This document shows, piece after piece, positions 54,252 through 61,980 of a DNA stretch of 64,000 nucleotides. Positions within the stretch are counted from its first letter, which is position 1. The number at the start of each line of letters is the position of its first letter. The stretch spans positions 1 through 64,000 of the forward strand of contig QHRW01000017.1 in the NCBI GenBank assembly GCA_003220265.1, read 5' to 3'. A program made the position numbers and the translations under genes. Under the pieces are notes generated by a model. That model did no database searches. It was not told the origin of the DNA and saw nothing but the letters and a program-made list of their open reading frames with translations. The stretch comes from Candidatus Rokuibacteriota bacterium (GTDB lineage Bacteria > Methylomirabilota > Methylomirabilia > Rokubacteriales > CSP1-6).

Positions 54252-55205
54252 GTGCGCGTGATGGTGGCCGTGCTCATGGCGATCGCGGTGCTCGGCGCCG
54301 GCGAGGCGCGGGCGGAGCTGCGGGTGTTCGTGACCAACGAGAAGTCCGACGACGTCACCGTCGTCGCGGCGGCCACCGGCAGCGTGCTCAAGACCATTCC
54401 CGTGGGCAAGCGCCCGCGCGGCGTGGCGGTCACCCCCGACGGCAAGCGCGTCTATGTCAGCAACTCCAACAGCGACACGCTGAGCATCATCGATCCCGTC
54501 GGGCTCACGGTGGTCGCCACCCTGCCGGCCGGGCGCGATCCCGAGGGGCTCACGTTCAACCGGGACGGCACGCTGCTCTACGTGGTCAACGAGAACGACT
54601 CGTCGGTGACCGTGCTCGACGTGGGCGGCGGGCGCGTCGTCAAGACGATCGAGGTGGGCACGGAGCCGGAGACGGCGGTGGCCTCGCCGGACGGCAAGTG
54701 GGTCGTGGTGTCGAACGAGACGTCCAATGACGTGCACGTCATCGAGACCGCGACGCACACCGTCCTCAAGAAGATCCCGGTGCCGAAGAATCCCCGCGGC
54801 ATGCGCTTCACGGCCGACTCGCAGCGGCTCTTCGTGGCGAGCGAGCAGGCCCACGTGGTCTCCATCGTCGACATGGCCACGCTGGCGGTCGTGAAGTCCG
54901 CGCCGACCGGCGGCAGCCGCCCGGTGGACATCGCGCTGAGCCGCGACGGGCGGCGCGCGTGGGTCTCGCACGGCAACTCCGGCGACGTGCGGGTGCTGGA
55001 CGCGAGCACCCTCGAGCCCCAGGCCACGATCCCGGTGGGACCGCGCGCCTGGTGGACGGCGCTCACGCCCGACGGCAGCCGCCTCTGGGTCACCGTCGGA
55101 CGCGCGGGCGAGGTGGTGGCGATCGATACCACCGCCGGGACCGTCGCCGCGCGCGTCCGCGCCGGCACGTTGCCGTGGGGCGTGGCGATCGTCGACGTGC
55201 CCTGA
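54252..55205 (+). CDS. Periplasmic YVTN beta-propeller protein (PQQ-associated type)
   Basis: A protein of 317 residues: signal peptide (VMVAVLMAIAVLGAGEARA) and about seven YVTN repeats of some 42 residues (RVFVTNEKSDDVTVV, RVYVSNSNSDTLSIID, LLYVVNENDSSVTVLD, WVVVSNETSNDVHVIE). This matches the family of propellers found with PQQ-dependent catabolism genes. GTG 54252 has AAGGAGG at the right distance; ATG 54234, overlapping the DoxX stop, is an alternative start. Confidence 0.87.
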   Translation: MRVMVAVLMAIAVLGAGEARAELRVFVTNEKSDDVTVVAAATGSVLKTIPVGKRPRGVAVTPDGKRVYVSNSNSDTLSIIDPVGLTVVATLPAGRDPEGLTFNRDGTLLYVVNENDSSVTVLDVGGGRVVKTIEVGTEPETAVASPDGKWVVVSNETSNDVHVIETATHTVLKKIPVPKNPRGMRFTADSQRLFVASEQAHVVSIVDMATLAVVKSAPTGGSRPVDIALSRDGRRAWVSHGNSGDVRVLDASTLEPQATIPVGPRAWWTALTPDGSRLWVTVGRAGEVVAIDTTAGTVAARVRAGTLPWGVAIVDVP

Positions 55206-55208
55206 GCG

Positions 55209-56521
55209 TTACGGCTTGCGCCGGCGGCCGGCGTAGATCTCCTGCATCTCCTTCTCGCCCCAGGCGATCGCCTGGTCCACCGTCATCTTGCCGGTCGCGT
55301 ACTGCGCGAACATGTCGGGGATGATGTAGAGGTCCCACACCTGCTGGGAGGCCGCCGTGGTCGGTCCCGGCCAGGACGGCGGCACGGTGACCTTGGCCAC
55401 CTCGGGAATGAACCGGTACTGCCGGTCGCTCTTGTAGACCGAGTGCTTCGTCAGACTGGTGAGGAACGGCATGTTGAAGCCGTGTCCCGCCTCCACCCAC
55501 CGGTTCTGGTTGTCCGGCTGGAAGTGGTAGCGCAGGAAGTCCTTGGCCAGGTCGACGTTCTTCGAGAAGTTCCAGATGCCGACACACCAGAACCCGGTCG
55601 TCGCCTTGCGGCCGGCGGGCCCCTTCGGCGTGTGGACGTGGTCGATGAAGTCCGCGATCTCCTTCTGGCTGCCCGGGATCACGACCTTGTCCTTCTTGGC
55701 CGACTCGTAGGCGCTGATCGGGTTGTGGATGGCGATGCACTTGCCGGCATTGAGGCAGCGGTTGTTGCTGGCGTCGTCCCACGCCACCACTTCCGGATCC
55801 ATCGCCTCGCTGTAGAGACGCTTGACGAACTCCATCGCCGCCCGCGTCTCTTTCGAGTTGATCGTGATCGTCTTGCCGTCCTTGCTCACGTACGAGCCGC
55901 CGTACGACCACAGGATCGAGAGCAGGGTGACGTTGGCGTCGCCGCTGTGGCCGAGCGCGGTCCCGAAGGGATGGCCGATCGCCTTGCCTTTCCGGCCGAC
56001 GCGCAGCCAGTCCTCCCACGTGTCCGGACTCTTCTCGCCGATCTGCTCGAGCAAGTCCGTGCGCACGGCCATCGGGAACGGAGGCTGCCACCACGGCAAG
56101 AGCTTCCATTTGCCGCGGATCAGGTAGTCGTCCGGATTCAGCCAGCCGCCGTTCTTGGGCGCCACGTCGGTGGCCACGTCGTTCAGATCGGCCAGGTAGT
56201 CGAAGTAGAGGTCGGCGTCGCCGAGGCCGGGACCGAGCGCGGTGAGGTCGTGACCCGAGCGCGACTGCACCTCGGCGGCCTTCTTGGTCTGCAGCTGCAG
56301 GTGGGCGATGATGTCGAGCCGCACCTTGACCTTGTTCTTGGCGCCCCACTCCGCTTCAGCTCCTTGTCGGTCTCGGGCACGAAGCTGGCCACGGTGAGGA
56401 AGGTGAGCTCGCGCGTCTGCGCGACGGCCGGCGCCCGGTCGAGGGCGACGGCGGCGCCGACGCCGGCGGCGGCGGTGCCGATGAAGTGACGGCGGCTGAG
56501 GCGGCGGGGTTCGCTGGTCAT
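55209..56521 (-). pseudogene. Sugar-type ABC binding protein (family 1), frameshifted
   Basis: ATG 56521 starts a twin-arginine signal (RRLSRRHFIGTAAAGVGAAV), then TFLTVASFVPETDKELK; from about 56350 the frame shifts and the rest continues as VRLDIIAHLQLQTKKAAEVQ through LADLNDVATDVAPKNGGWLN, TWEDWLRVG and YAGRRRKP. Adding one G after the ELK codons restores an unbroken protein of 437 residues. The fold is a family 1 (sugar/polyol) solute-binding protein. A sequencing error is as likely as a real mutation. GGAGG precedes the start, and the permease genes upstream are intact. Confidence 0.78.
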
Positions 56522-56531
56522 GGGCGCCCTC

Positions 56532-57380
56532 CTACTTGACGGCACCGGCCGTCAGTCCCGAGACGTAGTAGTCGAGGAAGAAGACGTAGGCAATCACGAT
56601 CGGGAGCGAGCCGATGAAGGCGACCGCCATCAGCCCGCCCCAGTAGTAGATGTCGCCGCGGATCAGCTCGGAGAAGACGCCGACCGTCATGGTCTTCAGC
56701 TCCGCCGGAGACACGAAGACCAGCGCGTACAGGAACTCGTTCCACGACAGCGTGAAGGCGAACAGCGCGGCGCAGATCACCCCGGGCACCGCCACGGGCA
56801 GCAGGATCCGTAGCATCGTCTGCACCCGGCCGCAGCCGTCGAGCATCGCGCACTCCTCGATCTCGCGCGGGACGGTCCGAAAGTAGCCCATCAGCAGCCA
56901 CGTGCAGAAGGGGACGAGGAAGGTCGGGTACGTCACCACCAGCGACCACAGGCTGTCGGAGAGGCCGAGGCGGTTCACCACGGTCGTCAGCGGCAGGAAG
57001 AGCAGCGAGGGCGGCACCAGGTAGGTGACGAAGATCGCCACGCCGAAAGAGTCGCCGCCGGGGAAGCGCAGCCGCGCCAGCGGATAGGCCGCCAGGATGC
57101 CGAGCACGACGGAGACGATCGTGGCGCCGAGGCTCACCAGCAGGCTGTTGAGGAACCAGCTCCAGAAGAGCGTGTCGCCGGACAGCAGCTGGTAGTGGCC
57201 GAAGGTCACGCCGCGCCGGATCAGGAACGGGATCGAGGTGGGATCGTACAGCTCGGAGTTCTTCTTCAGCGACGTCACGAACATGAAGTAGAGCGGGAAG
57301 AGCGCGAAGAGGACGAACGGCGTCACCGGCAGGTAGAGCGTGAAGACGCTCCGCCACGCGCGGCGGCCGCGCCTATTCAT
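56532..57380 (-). CDS. Sugar ABC permease, MalG type
   Basis: A protein of 282 residues, six membrane helices (TLYLPVTPFVLFALFPLYFM, LLVSLGATIVSVVLGILAAY, VAFIGSLPIVIAYVFFLDYY) and the ATPase-contact EAA loop REIEECAMLDGCGRVQTML. It ends 10 bp before the binding-protein gene and overlaps the MalF-type gene by 8 bp. Confidence 0.93.
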   Translation of the reverse strand: MNRRGRRAWRSVFTLYLPVTPFVLFALFPLYFMFVTSLKKNSELYDPTSIPFLIRRGVTFGHYQLLSGDTLFWSWFLNSLLVSLGATIVSVVLGILAAYPLARLRFPGGDSFGVAIFVTYLVPPSLLFLPLTTVVNRLGLSDSLWSLVVTYPTFLVPFCTWLLMGYFRTVPREIEECAMLDGCGRVQTMLRILLPVAVPGVICAALFAFTLSWNEFLYALVFVSPAELKTMTVGVFSELIRGDIYYWGGLMAVAFIGSLPIVIAYVFFLDYYVSGLTAGAVK

Positions 57381-58329
57381 ACGTCGTCGCCTTGCGCACG
57401 AGCCGGAGCTGCGTGAAGACGACGGCCAGCAAGATCGGGAAGAGGAACAGCGAGACGGCTGCGCCCTGGCCGATCTGGCCGGACTGCAAGCCCAGCGCGA
57501 ACGAGTAGGTGGCGAAGAGATGCGTCATGTTCATCGGGCCGCCCTTGGTGAGGACGTACACGATGTTGAAATCGGCCAGCGTGAAGATCGCCGAGAACAG
57601 GATCACCACCGCCAGCACCGGCTTGAGCAGCGGCACCGTCACGTACCAGAAGCGCGCGATGGGGCCGGCGCCGTCCGACTCCGCCGCCTCGTACATCTCG
57701 CGCGGGATCGCCACCAGCCCGGCCAGGATGGTGATCGCGAAGAAGGGCAGCCCGCGCCAGGTGTTGACGAGGATCACCGTGAACATGGCGAGGTAGGGGT
57801 CGGGTAGCCACGGGATGTCGCGGTTGACGACATGCAGCGCCTTGAGGGTCCAGTTCACCACGCTGTAGAGCGGCTCGAACATCCACCACCACACCAGCGT
57901 GCTGAGCGCCGTGGGCACGATGAAGGGGAGCAGGACGGCGCCGCGGATGAGGCGCTTGAAGCGGGCGATCCGGAACAGCAGCAGCGCCAGCGCCATGCCG
58001 AGTACGGTCTTTGCCCCGAGCGCGGCGGCCGTGAACACGAGCGAGTTCTGCAGGGTCTGCAGGAAGATGCTGCTGCCGAGCAGCCGGCGGAAGTTGTCGA
58101 GCCCGATGAAGCTGCCCGACTCGCCGACCCGCGCGTCGCTCAGGCTGAACCAGAGCGACAGCGCGAACGGGTAGGCGACCAGGAAGAGGAGCAGGAGGAA
58201 CGCCGGCGCGATGAAGGTGTAGGCCAGCGGCGTGTCGCGCGAGAAGACGTCGGCGAGCGAGCGCGACGGGGCATCACCGCGCGCGGCGGCGATCTTTGCC
58301 ACCTCCCCGTTGAGCGTTCTGAGCCGCAT
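57373..58329 (-). CDS. Sugar ABC permease, MalF/UgpA type
   Basis: A protein of 318 residues: LAYTFIAPAFLLLLFLVAYP, FALSLWFSLSDARVG, and the EAA loop REMYEAAESDGAGPIARFWY. ATG 58329 has GGAG upstream and is the first gene of the permease-permease-binding protein operon, with a promoter at 58422-58394. Confidence 0.93.
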   Translation of the reverse strand: MRLRTLNGEVAKIAAARGDAPSRSLADVFSRDTPLAYTFIAPAFLLLLFLVAYPFALSLWFSLSDARVGESGSFIGLDNFRRLLGSSIFLQTLQNSLVFTAAALGAKTVLGMALALLLFRIARFKRLIRGAVLLPFIVPTALSTLVWWWMFEPLYSVVNWTLKALHVVNRDIPWLPDPYLAMFTVILVNTWRGLPFFAITILAGLVAIPREMYEAAESDGAGPIARFWYVTVPLLKPVLAVVILFSAIFTLADFNIVYVLTKGGPMNMTHLFATYSFALGLQSGQIGQGAAVSLFLFPILLAVVFTQLRLVRKATTYE

Positions 58330-58393
58330 GCCCGCTCCACATCGAGGCCGGTCGACACTTCCGCCGTCCACGACGACGGCGCGAAGGGGCTAC

Positions 58394-58422
58394 ACCGTAG
58401 GGCAGCCTCCGGGCTTAGTCAA
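58394..58422 (-). promoter_or_regulatory. Promoter of the sugar ABC operon
   Basis: Minus-strand TTGACT (58422-58417), 17-bp spacer, TACGGT (58399-58394), about 58 bases of leader before ATG 58329. Confidence 0.6.
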
Positions 58423-58432
58423 GGCTGCAGCG

Positions 58433-59302
58433 TCAGACGGTCGCGGGAATGTCGAGCGTGGTCACCCGTCGCAGCTCACGGCGGTGCGTGGTGTCCTCGA
58501 AGGACCGCGCACGGTGCATCGTGCAGCGGTTGTCCCAGATCACGAGGTCGCCGACGCGCCACTGGTGGCGGTACACGAACTCCGGCTGCGTGGCGTGCTC
58601 GATGAGGTCGCGCAGCAGCAGCCGCCCCTCGGGGACCGGCCATTGCATGACGCGCGAGGCGTGGGAGGCGACGTAGAGGGACTTGCGGTTCGACCGAGGG
58701 ATCGTCCGGACGAGCGGGTGGACGGCGCCCTTCAGCATGTTCTGCTCGTCGTCGGAGAACTCGAAGCCGAGGACCTGACGCGAGTAGGCGATCGAGTGAT
58801 GCACGGTGAGACCCTCGATCTGCCGCTTCGTCTCCTGGGGCAGCGCGTCGTAGGCGGCGCGCATGTCGGCGTACTCGGTATCGGCGGCCACCCGAGGGAC
58901 GACCTTCGCCGACAGCATCGAGTAGCGGCCGGGCGGATCCTGGAACGAGGCGTCGGTGTGCCAGAGACGATTGCCGAGGCCGTAGGCGCGGCGGCGGTCC
59001 CCTTGCTGGAGGATCTCGCCGTCGGCGCCGACGTTGGAGATGTCGCCCAGCGCCTCGTTGCCGAAGCGGTTCTTCTGAATGGCCGCGCTCCCGAGCTTGG
59101 TGTGCAGGGCGCCGTCGAGACGCTGGGCGAAAGCCAGGTGCTCGTCATCGGTGAACGGCTGGTCGTGGAAGACCAGGATGGCGTGCTCGTCCATGCCGCG
59201 GCGGATCTCGGCCAGCGTCTCGGGATCGTCGACCCGGCGGAGATCGACCGGGCACACCTCGGCCACGAAGTGCTTGTGCAGCCGCTCGAAGCGCAGGGCC
59301 AT
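58433..59302 (-). CDS. TauD/TfdA-family dioxygenase
   Basis: A protein of 289 residues: HxD iron ligands in RLWHTDASFQDPP, distal His in IWDNRCTMHRARSF, 2-oxoglutarate Arg in RRELRRVTT. LVFHDQPFTDDEHLAFAQRL is the family N-terminal pattern. The substrate is unknown; TfdA-like aryloxyalkanoate or sulfonate cleavage is possible. GGAGG precedes ATG 59302. It is only distantly similar to the TauD at 20948. Confidence 0.91.
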   Translation of the reverse strand: MALRFERLHKHFVAEVCPVDLRRVDDPETLAEIRRGMDEHAILVFHDQPFTDDEHLAFAQRLDGALHTKLGSAAIQKNRFGNEALGDISNVGADGEILQQGDRRRAYGLGNRLWHTDASFQDPPGRYSMLSAKVVPRVAADTEYADMRAAYDALPQETKRQIEGLTVHHSIAYSRQVLGFEFSDDEQNMLKGAVHPLVRTIPRSNRKSLYVASHASRVMQWPVPEGRLLLRDLIEHATQPEFVYRHQWRVGDLVIWDNRCTMHRARSFEDTTHRRELRRVTTLDIPATV

Positions 59303-59315
59303 CACCGCCTCCGGA

Positions 59316-60416
59316 TCACGAATATACGGCTACACTGCGCTTGACCTCGCCCTGAAGCAAGAGATCGTAGGCGTGATTGACGTCCTCGAGCCCCACCGAG
59401 CGCGAGATCAGCTCGCGCAGCTTGTACTTGCCGTCCATGAAGAGGTCAATGAGCATCGGGACGTCCGTGCGCTGGTGCCCGGCGCCGAACGACGAGCCCG
59501 TCAGCACGCGCTGCTGCAGGAAGAGCTGCGGGTCCAGGCTCAGGCGCGTGCCGGCCGGTGAGACGCCCACCACCACCGTCGTCCCGCCGCGGTGCGTGGA
59601 CAGCACGGCCTGCTCGATCGTGCGCTGGGTGCCCACGACCTCGAAGGCATAGTCCACACCACCGCCGCCGGCGAGGGCCTGCACTCGCGCCACCGGATCT
59701 TCCCGCGAGGCGTCCACCACGTGCGTGGCGCCGAACTCCGTCGCCCAGTCGAGCTTCTTGCCGACGACGTCCACCGCGATGATCTTGGCCGCGCCGACGA
59801 GGCGCGCCATCTGGATCGTGTTGAGCCCGACGCCGCCACAGCCGTAGACGCCGACGGTTGCGCCGACGGGGACCTTGGCGCGGTTGAACACCGGGCCGGC
59901 GCCGGCCAGCACGCCGCAGCTCACCAGACAGACGACATCCAGCGGCGCGTCCTTGCGGATGGGGATCACGCTCGGTTCCGGTAGAACTGCGTGCGTCGCG
60001 TAGCCGGCCACCTGAAGGTAGTGGTGCAGGTCGACGCCGTTCTTCCGGAAGCGCGCCGTGCCGTCCAGCATGAACCAGCGCGGGCTGTCGCGCAGCGCGC
60101 ACAGCGTCGGCTGGCCGTTGATGCAGTACCCGCACTTGCCACAAGAAGGTATGTAGCTCGAGCACACGTGATCGCCCGGCTTTACCGACGTCACTCCGGC
60201 ACCGACCCTCTCGACGACTCCTGCTGCTTCATGTCCCAGCACGACGGGCAGCGGGTGGGGGACGTCGCCGCTCATCAGGTGATAGTCGCTGTGGCAGACC
60301 CCGTTGGCCACCCAGCGCACCTGCACCTCGCCCGGGCGAGGATCGAGGAGCTCGACCTCCTCGACCACGAGCGGCTGCTTGACCTGGTAGAGGACCGCGG
60401 CGGTCGCCGTCGTCAT
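59316..60416 (-). CDS. Zinc-dependent alcohol dehydrogenase
   Basis: A 366-residue medium-chain dehydrogenase. Catalytic zinc ligands are in NGVCHSDYH, LGHEAAG and VSCGVLAGAG; the structural zinc loop is CGKCGYCINGQPTLC; the NAD-binding fold is GVYGCGGVGLNTIQMARL. The class is close to formaldehyde/benzyl-alcohol dehydrogenases. It oxidises an alcohol with NAD. GGAG precedes ATG 60416. It lies 13 bp from the TauD gene and 9 bp from the cupin, on the same strand. Confidence 0.94.
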   Translation of the reverse strand: MTTATAAVLYQVKQPLVVEEVELLDPRPGEVQVRWVANGVCHSDYHLMSGDVPHPLPVVLGHEAAGVVERVGAGVTSVKPGDHVCSSYIPSCGKCGYCINGQPTLCALRDSPRWFMLDGTARFRKNGVDLHHYLQVAGYATHAVLPEPSVIPIRKDAPLDVVCLVSCGVLAGAGPVFNRAKVPVGATVGVYGCGGVGLNTIQMARLVGAAKIIAVDVVGKKLDWATEFGATHVVDASREDPVARVQALAGGGGVDYAFEVVGTQRTIEQAVLSTHRGGTTVVVGVSPAGTRLSLDPQLFLQQRVLTGSSFGAGHQRTDVPMLIDLFMDGKYKLRELISRSVGLEDVNHAYDLLLQGEVKRSVAVYS

Positions 60417-60425
60417 GGCCGGCTC

Positions 60426-60887
60426 CTATTTCTTGCGCGGGTCGTCGGCGGGATTGATGAAGCGGATGTCCGTGGGACCGACGCCGTGCACCTGGACGAC
60501 GGTCTCCTGTGAGCCGGCCCACGCGAAGTGTGCGTGCTCGGGCGGGATCGCGATGAAGCCGCCGACGGGCAGCTCCGTGCCCGAGCCCTGGTCGAACTTC
60601 TCGCCGATGCCGACGAAGAAGACGCCGGAGAGCACGGTCACGTTCTCCGAGGCCTTGTGCTTGTGCGGCGGGATCTTGTAGTTGGCCGGCACCTTCACGC
60701 GATAGACGAACAGACCTTCCTTGGACGGATCGCCGTTCACGATCGCCAGCTTGGCGCCGGGAAACGTGGGCGGGTCCACCCACTTCAGCGTATCGGGCAT
60801 GGCCACCTGGTGGCCACCGTGCTGGGCGACGACCGGCAGCGCGGCAAAGAGCACAACGGCGAAGATCGCGAGGATCAGTCGTGGCAT
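60426..60887 (-). CDS. Exported cupin protein
   Basis: A protein of 153 residues with a signal peptide (LILAIFAVVLFAALPVVAQ) and both cupin motifs: IPPHKHKASENVTVLSG and FIAIPPEHAHFAWAG. One metal site is expected (His in HKH, Glu, His in EHAH). Function unknown. GGAGG precedes ATG 60887. Compare the truncated relative at 18513. Confidence 0.86.
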   Translation of the reverse strand: MPRLILAIFAVVLFAALPVVAQHGGHQVAMPDTLKWVDPPTFPGAKLAIVNGDPSKEGLFVYRVKVPANYKIPPHKHKASENVTVLSGVFFVGIGEKFDQGSGTELPVGGFIAIPPEHAHFAWAGSQETVVQVHGVGPTDIRFINPADDPRKK

Positions 60888-60916
60888 GGCAAAACCTCCT
60901 GAGCGAGGATGATAGA

Positions 60917-61960
60917 TCACTTTCCGTCGGCGCGGGCGCCGAGCTCGGCGCGCACGAGCGCCGCGCCCTTCACCAGCGCCGCCAGCTTCTGCTTCACGAC
61001 CCAGCGCGGCGTCTCCCAGAAGCCACAATCGGGATTGAGCCAGAGCTTGTCGGCGGCGATGCCGCAGGCCAGCACGCCGCGGATGCGCTCGGCCACGTCC
61101 TCCGGCGTCTCCGCCTTGAATGCCTTCACGTCGATCACGCCGGCGCCCAGCTCGAGACGGCGAGGCCACTCCTTGAAACGCTCGGGCGCGTCCAGCCCGC
61201 GGTTGGCGAACTCCAGCACCACCTGCGAGGCCTTGAGGTCGTCCAGGACCGGGAAGAGGTTGCGATAGTCGCGCACGGCGCTGAACGGCCGGCCGTAGAG
61301 ATTGCCGAAGCACACGTGCACGGCGATCTTGGCGTTCACGCCGGCCACCGCCTCGTTGATGCCGCGCGTGACGTCGTGCACGGTGCCGGCGTACATGCCG
61401 TGGTGCGGCTCGTCGATCTGGATGAAGTCGGCGCCGGCCGCCACCAGCGCCTTGCATTCGGCGTTCACGATGGCGACGAGATCGGCCAGCAGCGTGGTCT
61501 TGTCGCGGTAGGCGCCCCCGAGCTTGAGCGGGACCATCAGCGTGTAGGGTCCCGGCACCGTGGCCTTGAGCGGCCGGCCCGTCAGCGCGCGCGCCAGCGT
61601 GAACTCTTCCACGATGCCGAGGCCGCCGGGCGCGGCGATCTTCTCGGTGATCTCGAACGGCGTGTTGGTGTCCCACAGCGGCTGGCCCAGCTTGCGCGGC
61701 GGCGGCAGCGTGCGGATGCCGGTGATGCGGTCGTAGAAGCCGATGATGAACCGCACGCGGCCCATCTCGCCCGTGGTCAGCACGTCGAGGCCCGCGCGCT
61801 CCTGGTCGAGCAGCGCGGCCTGGGTGGCGTCCTCCAGCAGCTCGCGCACGTCGAGGGTGCCGAGGCGCCCGGCCTCCATCGCCTCGCGCGCCAGCCACAC
61901 CCAGCCCGGCAGGCCGTGGCTGCCGACGACGGACACGGGCAGGATCGGCGGCGTCTTCAC
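60917..61960 (-). CDS. MetE-like protein (zinc-dependent methyl/alkyl transferase)
   Basis: A protein of 347 residues; one MetE barrel with zinc-type residues His215 and Cys217 (AVHVCFGNL), Glu in VVLEFANRG, and Cys312 (NPDCGFWETPR). VVGSHGLPGW at the N-terminus and IQIDEPHHGM fit the family. It lacks a methyltetrahydrofolate N-terminal domain. GTG 61960 has no Shine-Dalgarno sequence; TATACT ends 6 bases upstream. It is divergent, with a 20-bp gap, from the MetE/methyltransferase fusion. Confidence 0.86.
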   Translation of the reverse strand: MKTPPILPVSVVGSHGLPGWVWLAREAMEAGRLGTLDVRELLEDATQAALLDQERAGLDVLTTGEMGRVRFIIGFYDRITGIRTLPPPRKLGQPLWDTNTPFEITEKIAAPGGLGIVEEFTLARALTGRPLKATVPGPYTLMVPLKLGGAYRDKTTLLADLVAIVNAECKALVAAGADFIQIDEPHHGMYAGTVHDVTRGINEAVAGVNAKIAVHVCFGNLYGRPFSAVRDYRNLFPVLDDLKASQVVLEFANRGLDAPERFKEWPRRLELGAGVIDVKAFKAETPEDVAERIRGVLACGIAADKLWLNPDCGFWETPRWVVKQKLAALVKGAALVRAELGARADGK

Positions 61961-61966
61961 GGGGGA

Positions 61967-61974
61967 AGTATAGT
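61967..61974. promoter_or_regulatory. Shared -10 box of divergent MetE-like genes
   Basis: AGTATAGT in a 20-bp gap reads TATAGT on the plus strand (61969-61974) and TATACT on the minus strand (61972-61967), sharing four base pairs. Each ends exactly 6 bases before its start codon (61981, 61960), and neither gene has a ribosome-binding site. Confidence 0.6.
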
Positions 61975-61980
61975 CGCTCC

